Of a stretch of DNA of 64,000 nt, positions 10,633-20,569 are shown piece by piece (position 1 is the first letter of the stretch; every line of letters begins with the position of its first letter). The notes under the pieces were generated by a model. The model searched no databases and had not been told where the DNA came from. It saw only the letters and a program-made list of their open reading frames with translations. The translations under genes and the position numbers were made by a program. This DNA comes from Cyclaneusma minus (Eukaryota; Ascomycota; Leotiomycetes; Marthamycetales; Marthamycetaceae), in assembly GCA_037179335.1 (NCBI GenBank), contig JAKZHN010000003.1:1116001-1180000 (forward strand), given 5' to 3'.

Positions 10633-13084
10633 CTACAATGCAATACCCCCCGTAGTATAATTACTTGGCACCACCGTATCCAACCAATCACTCCCCATCG
10701 TTTTCGTCAACGCCGCCTTAAAGTTCGCCATCCCCTCCGTCCCAGTGAACGCACTTAGGATCGGCGCACTCGCACTCCCCTCACACTCCCCATACCCTCC
10801 CGCCCCCACGCTAGCGCCCGTGAAACTCCGCTTATGCTCATGCTCCTGCCTTTGTCTCTTCTGCATCTGTCTCTTCCTGAAATTCACACCCGGACTCACC
10901 GTTCCGCAATTGTACTGCGCCTGCGCGGCCCGCAGCTGGCAGATCTCGGTCGTCTTGCAGTCCGCATCACAAGTTGAAGATGCGGGGTCGTAGTCACGGT
11001 TTTTGCGTCCATAGTAGGCTTGGAATACGTCGTCGTCGTCTTCGAAGAGTTGCGTGATGTTGTGCCAGACGGCGGGCGTGAGCTCGGCGGATGCGTTGGT
11101 GACTGGGGGTGTGAGGAGAGAGCCGTAGGCTTCCTTGACGCTGTAGAGTTTCTCCCAGGTTGGGCCGGATTGGTAGGTTGGCGAGGAGATGTTGGCGTAA
11201 TAGGAGGTGTAGTCGAGGATACCAAAAGTTACGGGGTCAACGGAGTAGACGCGGAAAGCTGGATTTCCGGACGTTGGCGTTAAGGCCGGCGCAATGTAGG
11301 CAACCATGTTTGCGGTGTCAGCGGTCTGGTCGGTGTAATCCGAGTATGCAATTTCGAACTCGTCTTTGTGCGTGTGGCCGTAGAACATGGCGGCGATGGT
11401 GGCATCAAAGCGTTGAATGATTTGATCGAAATACTGAGACTGATCATGGAACGTGTCGGTGCTTCCAGGGGGCATGTGCGCCATGAGCCACACTCTTTCT
11501 CCTGCGGTCTCTGCTGCTTCGAGCTCGGTGACTAGCCAAGCGAGCATACCGGAGGGATCGCTCGGTTGCGGGTCTTCAAAGTTCCAGAAGTCTGGGAAGT
11601 GTTAGTGAGAACTAGGAGAGATACAAGCTGGATTTTAACAAATCCAAGTGAATAGGAGAAATCCAGATAACTAGGGAAAATCCAAGTGAAAAGGAGAAAT
11701 GCAAATAATTAGAAGAAATCCAAACAACTAGGAAAATTTCAAATAAATAGGAGAGGAAAGAAAGGGGGAGAGTGACGCACTGTCCGTGTACCAGAAGTTG
11801 CTGTTGTAGGCGATTACACGCAGACCGGTGGTGCTATCAACTACAGAATAGCATCCATAGTTGTTGGCTACCTCGGTGGCTGCGTCGCTACCAATCCATT
11901 CTGACCAGTCGGCTGAGATGTTATTGTAGACCCACTGAGAGGTGATTGTTGTAGAAACCTCTGATGGCGGAAAAGAGTTCACCGGACAGGAGTCGTGGTT
12001 GCCAACCAAGGCGTAGTATTGACCGAGGCCGGCCATCAGTGCATAGGCATCGTTGAGATCGTTACCAACCTCAGTGTCTTCCGACTTGTCAGTCATGCAT
12101 GATACCGAGGAGCTGAAATACGTACCAGTGACTGACCAAATAGCACCTTCCACGACATCTCCTGTGAAGATGGTGAATGCTCGATCCGGGACGAGATCCT
12201 CGATTGCGGCATACAAGCTCTCCTCAAGTGAAACAGGAGAATCACATGCGTTGTTACCGTAGGCTCCTGCGGGATAGCTAGTATTCCCTGGGGCATCTGC
12301 TGCAACGTAAGAACGGCAGCAAATGTTCTTCGTGCAGTTATATGAGGCACCCTCCTCGTAAAAGCGGTCGACGTGGATGTCAGATATGTGTACAACTTGA
12401 ATGGGAGACTCGCCACTGGGAGCTGGACGAGTAGTATCTGGCTTAGCTGACATTGACACATTGTAAGGTGTGACATCAGGCCATTGACAGAGCCCTGCAT
12501 TCAATCAGTCCCATATGATCCGAGAGGATCCAGATTGACACCTACCAAAGATAGTCAAACAGAACAACTGCGAAGTGGTGGATCCGATGGTCATTTCCCG
12601 GAGGTCATGTGCCTAAAGAAGCACGATATCAGGACTGCAATTTGTACAGGGTTTGGGTGGCTTATACCGACCAGAATCGGACCTTCCAACGCAATACTCC
12701 CGACACTTGAGAGAGAGTTAGTTCGTGGTATATTGATGTCGACCACCCTCCTTACCAGACGTCCTCGTCCTCAAGACCCTGCGTTCAGAAGCCATTAGCC
12801 CAGCCCCAAGAGCCTGCAGGTTGAAAACCCACCAGGTCAACGCAAATGTCAGTAATGACATCTACAAAAGCATCATTCCCCGTGGCAGCCAGAAGCTTCA
12901 GAACTACCAGAAGACTCTCACAGGCGTCGCAAGTTGCCGCATCTTCGATATCAGTCAAGATATCAGAGACAGTATCACGCTTTGCAAAAGCCGAGACTGC
13001 TCTCTCAGTAGTTTCCGAAAAAGCCAAAACAGAAGATATGGAAGGCAGAGCCAGGATGGCACTCCCAATGAGCGAAGGCTTCAT
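10633..13084 (-). CDS. Acid sphingomyelinase-like phosphodiesterase, secreted
   Basis: Six exons, 13084-12833, 12778-12756, 12705-12672, 12612-12546, 12494-11781 and 11591-10633, give 682 residues. The N-terminus is a signal peptide (IGSAILALPSISSVLA). A saposin-B domain follows (about residues 45-110; CDACESLLVVLKLL, DICVDL, then EDEDVC, SGSIALEGPIL-like and AHDLREMT blocks from exons 2-4). The metallophosphoesterase domain shows the metal-binding motifs SDIHVD, TGDVVEG, VGNHDSCP, and downstream AHMPPGSTD and YGHTHKDEF. This is the layout of acid sphingomyelinase, which cleaves sphingomyelin-type lipids to ceramide and phosphocholine; fungal substrates are not settled. It is expected to be secreted or vacuolar. 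Exon 2 is only 23 nt and exon 3 only 34 nt, but both are needed for the conserved saposin end. Intron 5 (189 nt) is filled with 19-bp repeats. Confidence 0.93.
11640..11752 (+). repeat. 19-bp degenerate array inside intron 5 of the sphingomyelinase gene
   Basis: Five consecutive units of exactly 19 bp and a partial sixth are visible, for example AGATAACTAGGGAAAATCC, AAATAATTAGAAGAAATCC and AAACAACTAGGAAAATTTC. No clear terminal inverted repeat bounds them. They occupy most of the 189-nt intron between 11780 and 11592. The other introns of the gene are 54 to 66 nt apart from the first. Confidence 0.75.
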
Positions 13085-14148
13085 TGCGAGAGATGGACGA
13101 GGAATGATGGAAGGCGTCCGATCTCACAGGGAGTAGGGAGGCGTGTACAACAGCAAATGGGAAAGAGTGAGTCTGAAATAACTATTATCACCGAAAGCAG
13201 GAATCCAATCGTGTATATATACCTACATGAAATGAATATCGAGAAGTGCATGGTACCTGGACCGGCTCAGAAACAGGAAGGTAAAGACACTTGCCGTACC
13301 AGCATCAGGATGGACAAGATGTGAATGGCGCTCTAATTACCACGAGCCAGAGGCGAGTCCCCGCGCACGCACTCTTCCTCTGCCCAAAGCAGAAACGTTG
13401 CCGCTCCCCCCCTGCTGCTTTCCTGCACCTTTATATTGCTGTATGGGCGAAAGCGAAGGCACGGGCTGGATCCGATGGACGACACAAGGGTGGGTAGCGG
13501 TCGGTGAAGCATCGTCGCTGGATTGATCGAACGAAGGCGTTTCTGAGCTCTCGGTCGCGGATGCGCAGAGGGTACATGTAGGATATCTTGCTATATGGTG
13601 ACGCGGCATATAACTGGAGCCTTCGGGAGTTGTAGTTCTGCAGGAACCGGGCGCGCTGTTGGTGGTGGCATGAATACATCATTGATCTCCATCCCAACTT
13701 CCGCTGCCGGGGTTCAGCAGCTTCAGCTTATGTTCGCTTCGGCTTCGCCCTCAACGACGAATAACCGCCAGGTCTCGCAACACGCTGACAGCCCACTCTC
13801 TCAACTGTTGTATTCGTTCCTACCATGACCATATTGCTCTTGCTGACTTTACTTCCTCAGCAATATCCAGCAGCAGATAGTAGCTTCTGGGGTCTACGAG
13901 GTGATCGTACCGTCAGAACGTTGCCTTGTGGTGATACTCCCGATAATTAGGAGTCCTCTTAGTACTTAAAAATATTCGGAATAGTTCAGATGGACTTCAA
14001 TGATTGAGAGTATTCTTAATAATTATGATCATTTCCAATAATGGGAAATATTCTCAGTGAGTATTTACTAACACAGCCGCGCCGACGTGCTTGTCAACAA
14101 TCACAGGGCAGGAAGAGAGGTGCAAGATCAAGCGTTGTGGATAGGTCA
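13085..14148. other. Intergenic with a 19-bp repeat array
   Basis: No gene was seen. An array at 13941-14057 includes CAATGATTGAGAGTATTCT, TAATAATTATGATCATTTC and CAATAATGGGAAATATTCT, each 19 bp. The promoter of the sphingomyelinase gene lies just above 13085 on the minus strand; I see no distinctive element there. Confidence 0.6.
13941..14057 (+). repeat. 19-bp degenerate array, intergenic
   Basis: Three well-phased units and weaker flanking ones share the GGAATATT-like core of the family seen at other sites. No terminal inverted repeat was found around it. Confidence 0.6.
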
Positions 14149-14571
14149 CTATATACATGTATGTCTTCCTGCTTTTTGATGGAACAGTTCGAGGCTGCTG
14201 GTAGGGACTCCGGAAGCTTCAGATTCTGACCATGGGGATGTCTGCGGCAGCTTGAATGAGTATGTCTCTTCAGACTCGCTTCGTGGGTCGAAGACATCTT
14301 CAGCGAAAGAGGATGCTTCAAGACGCACGAGGATTGATTTGAATAGTCCAACCTGCGGTCTGTCCCAAATTCCACTCCGCGCCAAGAAACAGGTCGAGTG
14401 GGAGGAAAACCGGCATGGCCCACAGCGGGAATGATGTTTCGTAAACCGATGGACTGGGTAAAACTCGAGTCCCTGGATATGATTGAAGACACCGATTGCG
14501 ACCATGGCAATAACGAGTGATGTGCCAATACTGTTTCCAAAAGTAGCGCCAGACAGATGTCTCCTAGCCAC
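14149..14571 (-). CDS. Hypothetical small protein with one membrane segment
   Basis: A single open frame of 140 residues with an ATG at 14571. It has one hydrophobic segment near the N-terminus (IGTSLVIAMVAIGVF, about residues 15-30). The C-terminal half is Ser/Glu-rich (SFAEDVFDPRSESEETYSF) and looks coding in composition. No family is recognised. An overlapping frame on the same strand (14603-14094) is less protein-like. An upstream exon between 14600 and 15020 is possible. It could be a small membrane protein or a chance open frame. Confidence 0.35.
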   Translation of the reverse strand: MARRHLSGATFGNSIGTSLVIAMVAIGVFNHIQGLEFYPVHRFTKHHSRCGPCRFSSHSTCFLARSGIWDRPQVGLFKSILVRLEASSFAEDVFDPRSESEETYSFKLPQTSPWSESEASGVPTSSLELFHQKAGRHTCI

Positions 14572-15152
14572 AAAGCTTGTAGCTGACTGTCGACTGGAAG
14601 CATTAGGCTCGACGCATGCTCACTCCTCGAAAATTCAGGCTGAATGAGCCATAAGATGGTTCAGCAACGGAAGACAAAAATTGAAAGGGGAAAATGTACT
14701 CTCAACGAGCATAGCATTGGCATCAGAATGCACCGTTGCGCGCGCTCACTGAGAGCAAAGTCATTCTAGGAACACTTGTGAGGGCTTGAAGAGAAGTAGG
14801 TATAGCCTCTGCTTAAGCGTGACAAATACGGTTCCGTAGTAAGTGAGAGTAATGAGCAAGAGAAGCAGAAGGGCCCACGATGGAGCAACATCGCGGAAAG
14901 ACCTACCTCTTCGGCACAAAACCGGTACCTCTCCCCTGAATGTAGCCTGGCGCTCCCGATATCAACCCCAATGCCAGCTTTGCGAGTCTTGCATGGACCA
15001 TGCATCACTTCGAACACAATCACATCGTCTCCAGAGCTTCTTCAGGACGCAATTGAGCTCTCATTTTCGAGTATGTCATGGCCTTTCACCATGCAATCGC
15101 TACCTGAAAAGAACAAGAACCCCATTCCCATAGCACCAGCAACCCAGCCCGT

Positions 15153-15928
15153 CTAGATAGTCGTTTCGTAAGCGATGGGGACAACGGTCTCGGGCAGGTT
15201 GTCCTTCATGCTGATGGTGCGTGCCTCCCTTGGCATCGCCGGCTGTCTCTTCAAGTGCAGGTGGGTTCCCTCCTCCTTGGCCTTCTTCTTCAACTCGGCG
15301 TTGTTCTTCACACGGCGGACGAACTCTTCTCTGGATCGGGAGAGGGAGACGTGCTCGACGCGGAGGTTGACGCGCTTCTCGATGTAGCGGTGCTTGACCT
15401 TCTTGTAGATGATGACGCCGACAGCGCTCTTGGTAACGTTGTAGACGACGCCGGTCTTGCCGTGGTAGACCTTGTGGGGCATACTAGAGAGTCGTTAGTT
15501 TCGAAGCTCGAAGTCCGTCCTCGCCAGCCGTTCGAGATCCCAGAGTCGATGGTGGTCCTCGGCTGAGGAATGCGTCTCAATGTTTCGGTAGAACTGACCC
15601 CTTCTGAACGGCACCGTTTGCCTTGATGTCAACGATGTCACCGACTCTAGCACAATGTCAGCAAAAGTTCCCGCCCCGCACTTTGCGCATCTACCTACTT
15701 GTATTGCCTCAGGTATGTGGACAGCTTGATCATGCCCTTCTTCTTGAAGTCGCGGCTGAAGGCATACTGTTCGCGCTGGTCAGCCTGTGCCTTCTTCGGA
15801 GCCGCTGTCGCTCAATCGCTGGTTGGCACTTCTGCCAAAGTCCAGGACCTCCAGGAGCGCGAAAATCACAGAGGAAGAGGGCAATTACGTACCCGAGTAC
15901 CGGCGCGGAGACCTGCTGCGTGACCCAT
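15153..15928 (-). CDS. RPL21: 60S ribosomal protein eL21
   Basis: Exons 15928-15893, 15766-15699, 15646-15599 and 15483-15153 give 160 residues, the usual eL21 length. The protein begins MGHAAGLRAGTRYAFSRDFK and runs through a STYLRQY / GDIVDIKANGAVQKG block, then MPHKVYHGKTGVVYN, which are hallmark eL21 sequences. It is a structural protein of the cytosolic large ribosomal subunit. The first exon has only 12 codons and three introns fall in the first third, a common pattern in fungal ribosomal protein genes. It is transcribed away from the uS4 gene, with start codons about 740 bp apart. Confidence 0.97.
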
Positions 15929-16664
15929 CTTGACGGCGGTGGCGGGATCGTTGGGTGTTGTGGTGGTTGGTTGGTCGTCGTTGGAGAGAGATTGAGATGG
16001 AGAAATTTAGTTGTTGTGCGCCGCCTCGGATACGTGCTAGGCCGACACCAGCAAGCGAAGCGCACGCCCCCAGCCCGTTCCTTGACTGGCCAGGCTCACC
16101 TGGATTAAACACTACTACAGAGTCATTACTGTTTGATAAACATTTTTATTATTAATATATTATGAATGACTTTGAGAATCATCGATCAGCTTCGCATTTT
16201 CCCCAGTAATTTGTCTAACTTCCAGTGGCCAACTTGAAGCTGGCCTGGTGAAGAGTCCCTGGCCCGCCAGTTGCTCCTGGGGGTAGAAGCTCACTTCTCC
16301 CGAATGCAGTTCCAGGTGGATCCGCTCCCAATTATTTAAGCATTTCGAATACATGTACTCTGTATACCTCGAGTGATCAGTAGACTCTAATGCATTAGAC
16401 GTAGTAAATAATCGAATTAACTATCTACAAGTCGCGAGAATTGGTGAAGACAGCCTGAGCAAGGGTGTCTGTCAATCGTCTATGGTGGTGTCTGCAGGCT
16501 AGTCTGGTGCCTCAGGCCGCTACCGCGCCGCCAAGACTTCAGAGGGCAAAAATTAGCCCTAAGCGCTTGCCTGTCTTTTGTGAATCGCTGCCATCAATCT
16601 AACGCCAACTGCGACCCGACAACTCCGCGACAACGACCATCGCAGCCGCCTTTCAATCGCAAGA
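15929..16664. promoter_or_regulatory. Shared divergent upstream region of eL21 and uS4
   Basis: Two ribosomal protein genes diverge from here. TTAGCCCTAAGC at 16553-16564, about 100 nt before the uS4 start codon, contains AGCCCTAA, the reverse of the TTAGGGCT telobox-like element bound by Tbf1 in several ascomycete ribosomal protein promoters. Between about 16120 and 16170 the DNA is very AT-rich. The role of the motif is inferred from other fungi. Confidence 0.45.
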
Positions 16665-17510
16665 ATGGCACCGTGAGTGCAAGCCCATTGCTGATTGCTG
16701 TGCTGCTGTATGCTGACAATTGCGCTCCAGACGCTCGTACTCCAAGACCTACAAGGTCCCTCGTCGCCGTATGTATATTCTGTACTGCGCAGTGCCTTCC
16801 TCCCCCTCATCTCGCAACGGCCGCTGACCTGTCCTAGCATTCGAGTCCGCTCGTCTGTATGTAGATCTATATCCCGGCCACTGAACATGAGCGTGCTCTG
16901 TTTATGTCGTTTGTCCTTTAACTGACCACAGTTCAGGGACGCTGAGTTGAAGACCGTCGGCGAGTATGGTCTGCGCAACAAGCGCGAGGTGTGGCGTGTC
17001 GCCCTCACCCTCTCCAAGATCCGTCGTGCTGCCCGGTATGCTCAGAACCGCCGACCGCTGCGAGAATATTCCCGAGACTAATACCTCTGCAGTCAGCTGC
17101 TCACCCTCGACGAGAAGGACCCCAAGCGCCTTTTCGAAGGTAACGCCCTCATTCGCCGTCTCGTCCGCGTCGGTGTCCTCGACGAGTCCCGCATGAAGCT
17201 CGATTACGTGTTGGCCCTGAAGATCGAGGATTTCATGGAGCGCCGCCTTCAGACCTGCGTCTACAAGCTCGGTCTGGCCAAGTCCATCCACCACGCCCGT
17301 GTCCTGATCCGCCAGCGCCACATCCGTGTTGGCAAGCAGATCGTCAACGTTCCCTCTTTCGTTGTCCGTCTCGACTCGCAGAAGCATATCGACTTCGCCT
17401 TGAGCTCGCCATTCGGAGGAGGACGCCCCGGTCGTGTCCGCAGGAAGAAGGCCAAGGCCGCCGAGAAGGGTGCCGGTGGTGATGATGAGGCCGAGGAGGA
17501 CGAGGAGTAG
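16665..17510 (+). CDS. RPS9: 40S ribosomal protein uS4 (RPS9)
   Basis: Exons 16665-16672, 16731-16768, 16838-16856, 16937-17035 and 17093-17510 give 193 residues. The spliced start reads MAPRSYSKTYKVPRRPFESA, the canonical eukaryotic uS4 N-terminus. RLDAELK, GLRNKREVWR, LSKIRRAAR, DEKDPKRLFEGNALIRRL and the S4 RNA-binding segment (CVYKLGLAKSIHHARVLI) follow. The C-terminus is a short Lys/Ala-rich and acidic tail. It belongs to the small subunit and is involved in decoding fidelity. The first exon is 8 nt and the third 19 nt; both are fixed by the protein sequence. The acceptor of intron 3 must be TTCAG at 16936, not the CACAG five nt earlier, to keep RLDAELK. Confidence 0.97.
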
Positions 17511-18265
17511 ATGCATCATCATATGCTACAACAACACCTGGGTTCTCTGTGGTAGCAGTCATGGGGCATTGATGTACCCAGTCGTCAATTCATGAATGCA
17601 CCTGATCATAATTCACATCGAACTGCTTTTCGGGGGTGTTTGGGCGTGTGTCAAACGTGCTATTCCGGGATTCTGAAGAGATGAGACATGTGGATAGCAG
17701 CCGGGTCATTTGAACTCTGGCTTCAATAAATCGTTCCAACCACCTGCACAGTCCAAATTCACCAAGAGTTGAGGTGAGAGATCAAGATAGGTGCATGGGA
17801 TTTGAGCCAAGAATCAAATTGCCACAGTGAGCTTCGTAGTTCCCCAACCTGTGACGGTTCTTTGTTATTGCTGCCGTCTGGAAAGTCGAGCTATGTGACA
17901 ACTAATCTCATCTGAAATCCTCCATCTAGAGAAAGGACCCATCTTATGGTCCGAATAAACCGCCATAGCTGTACTGGGGCTTACGATGTGGGCCTAAGGA
18001 AGTGCCTAGATTATAAGTGCGAGCATAGTGCTTCTTCCTTTTCAAGGGTATTCAAAGACGGGTTTTCACGAAGGATACTTGCGCGATGAAGGCATCTCGA
18101 TATGAGTACCTCAAGTCGCTCGTAGTCTCACTTCATTGCGGAGAGATCCTGGCAGCCAGTATTTGCTTCATACGTCTATGGTATATTTTGGAAGCGTCTC
18201 AAGTCCTCAAGCGTCCATAAAGATTGCGGTTTATGGATTCATAGACGCCGTGCAAACACCTCCTA
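17511..18265. other. Convergent intergenic region, no gene seen
   Basis: This lies between the 3' ends of uS4 (plus) and aspartate-semialdehyde dehydrogenase (minus). No repeat array or coding frame of note was found. Confidence 0.6.
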
Positions 18266-19550
18266 TCATATGTATCCTTTCAGGACCGCTGCTTCTGCGT
18301 TCAATATGGATGATCCGGCAGCTCCAATGACAGCTGTATTGCATCAAAGGTCAGCATAACCCAAAGAGAACGTCAAGACCAGATGACTTACTGTTGTGGC
18401 TCAGAGCGACAAACTTGATATCAAAGATGCCGCTCTCGTCCTCCCGAACCCGTCCAACACTGACAGTGTAGCCCCCCTGAGTCTCCCTATCCAGCCTAGG
18501 TTGCGGCCTGTCTGGCTCATCGAGTACCAAGATCGCGTTCTCGGGTGCTGATGGGCATCCGAGTTTCTGAGCTTCACTGACGTACGACCTCATAGCTTGC
18601 TTGACTTGCTCTGCAGAAGGCGGAGGTCTTCGGGCAAACTTCAGGGACACACAGGCTGTGTGGCCATCCAATACCGGCACTCTGTTGCAAGCCGCCGATA
18701 TCTTCAACTCCTTCTGTTCCTGGAAGCCGGTGACATCGGCGTTGACACTCCCCAGAATCTTTTGAGCCTCCGTCTCCAACTTATCTTCCTCGCCGGAGAT
18801 GAACGGCACCACGTTGTCAATGATGTCCATCACACTCACACCAGGGTATCCTGCTCCTGAGACAGCCTGCATAGTCACGACGCTGACCTGCTCCACCGGA
18901 CCGAACTCTTTTTGTATAGCCGCGAAAGGGATGACGATGCCGATAACAGCACAGTTGGAGTTGCAGACTAAGAAGCCCTTCTCGAGCCCACGTTCTTTTC
19001 GTTGATGGTGGATGACATCGAAATGCGACAGGTTGACCGTCGGCACGACCAGAGGCACCAAAGGATCTCGGCGGTAGTTTTTGGCATTCGAGAAAACAGC
19101 AAGGTTCGCTTTGAAGAATTCGGCCTCTGCAAAGAACGGTCAGTCTCAACTGCTCACTTTCAGGGGTACAAGGAAGACGCACCGATTTCGCCAGCAACAT
19201 CGGCGTCGAGTCCGCTGAATACAATATCGCAATCAGCAAACTGGCTTGCCTTGCATTCCTTCACGACCAGCTCGGCCACTGCGGCGCCCATGGGCGCTGC
19301 CTGCTTCCATTTCACGGCATCTTTGTATTTCTTGCCAGCCGACCGCGAGGATGCACCAATGGCATGGAGTTTGAAGGTGGGATGCTGTGCGAGCAGGAGG
19401 ATGAATCGCTGCCCCACGCTGCCTGTACATCCGAGGACGCCTGTGAGGGTTGGAGAGTTAATTATGAGCCATGGACCGTAGGAGGGATAAGAACAAGATG
19501 CCAATTGGATTGTACGAACCAACTTTCTTGATTGACGAGTCTGCAGCCAT
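18266..19550 (-). CDS. HOM2: Aspartate-semialdehyde dehydrogenase
   Basis: Exons 19550-19520, 19440-19183, 19126-18392 and 18333-18266 give 363 residues, close to the 365 of yeast Hom2. The enzyme reduces aspartyl phosphate to aspartate semialdehyde with NADPH, the branch point to threonine, methionine and isoleucine. The NADP loop GVLGCTGSVGQRF is near the N-terminus. The active-site cysteine lies in VCNSNCAVIG, followed by the substrate-binding AVSGAGYPG block. The last exon restores the conserved tail HNTVIGAAGSSILNAE. Donor GTTCGT of intron 1 is unusual but is the only one that joins KKVG to VLGC in frame. The protein is expected in the cytosol. Confidence 0.96.
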
Positions 19551-20071
19551 TGTCTCTTCTTGTGGTCTGTTTTCTTGGAGATTGAAGATGTATGTTGTTC
19601 TGGAAACAAAACTGAGTCACCCCACCAGACACCAACATTGAAATCGCAGAGGCCGAGATCGGGCGTTGACGTCGTTCAGGTTGCCAAAGTTCGAGCTGGT
19701 TAAATTCCGACTGAAATATCAAGCAACTGATTTAGGCTGTTGAATCACACATCCATCTCAGCTACACTTTTAGACAATTTCAGTATTTCCCCAAACATTT
19801 TTTCTCTCAGTCCTTCATTGCTTGACATATAGATATAAAGTTCCAAATTTGGATTAATAAAACCTCCAGAAATTATACTATGAGGCAACCAGCAGTTTAC
19901 AATATACTTCGTATTATTATATACCCCAAATCGTCTCACGACCGGAGAGAAACTACATAGATTTCTAGATGTAGGTCGCGAATTCCCCATGCAAACTTGG
20001 CCAGGTACTACATGTATGAAGCAATACCCCTGGTTGTGCCTTCTCAAAATGCTCGACGACAACAACATCTA

Positions 20072-20240
20072 CAGTGGGTGGAAAAAAGTCTGAATACGGC
20101 CTACAGTCTCTGCTGGATTGCGAATATATATTCCGAAGCATTTGGAATATTTCTAATTATTGGAGATATTTCTGATTATTTGGAATATTTACAATTATTC
20201 GGAGATTGTAGACCGTATTCAGACTTTTCTCCTCCCACTG
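20072..20240 (+). repeat. Intact TIR element (MITE) with 19-bp internal units
   Basis: This is the best-preserved copy. The first 40 bases at the left end match the reversed last 40 at the right end at 35 positions. Both ends begin CAGTGGG, then A/T-GG, a run of A, GTCTGAATACGG, and a TCTAC-like stretch. TA precedes the left end; TTA follows the right end. The interior has units of 19 bp, for example TGATTATTTGGAATATTTA and TAATTATTGGAGATATTTC. There is no coding capacity. CAGT-type ends with TA targets are typical of Tc1/mariner-type elements, so a mobilising transposase of that class is inferred. Confidence 0.85.
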
Positions 20241-20422
20241 TTAGACCTGCAGAATTCCCACGATACCTGCAGCTTCGTGTCAAATATAGTTCATATAATT
20301 ATATGTCTTGACTAACTCGAGAAAAATACATGTACATGTAAAACCTCTAAGTACTTAGACCGTATTAGGTCAGCACGCACGGACCTTGACGGTTATTCTT
20401 ATCTTATCTCTCTAGCGCGGTG

Positions 20423-20455
20423 CACGTGACCGTGCAGAAGCCCTAGGGCTTCTGC
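20423..20455 (+). promoter_or_regulatory. CACGTG plus palindromic CCCTAGGG promoter module of eS4
   Basis: CACGTGAC at 20423-20430 is a Cbf1-type E-box. Immediately after it, 20434-20455 is a perfect 22-bp palindrome centred on CCCTAGGG, with the outer arms GCAGAAG and CTTCTGC. AGCCCTA occurs on both strands, close to the Tbf1 telobox. Cbf1 and Tbf1 sites pair in ribosomal protein promoters of Candida and other ascomycetes. The module is 115-147 nt upstream of the start codon. Binding is inferred. Confidence 0.55.
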
Positions 20456-20569
20456 AAACACTCCCTGTGCTCCAGTCTCCTCAGCTGGGAACCTCTGATC
20501 CGTGACACCACGACAACTCCGACACCACCACCCTCACGACAACCGATTGCACTCTGAACAGCCGCAATC

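Larger units (their letters stand above)
19551..20569. other. Intergenic with a complete TIR element and eS4 promoter
   Basis: The gap holds the 169-bp TIR element at 20072-20240 and the promoter of the eS4 gene (20423-20455). An AT-rich stretch lies at 19780-19930. A 107-codon minus-strand frame at 19745-20068 has no recognisable domain and was not called. Confidence 0.6.

Noticed and set aside
19745..20068. Minus-strand frame of 107 codons with protein-like composition near its end
   Set aside because: No domain, no splice support, lies in AT-rich DNA beside the TIR element and overlaps its flank; left uncalled.
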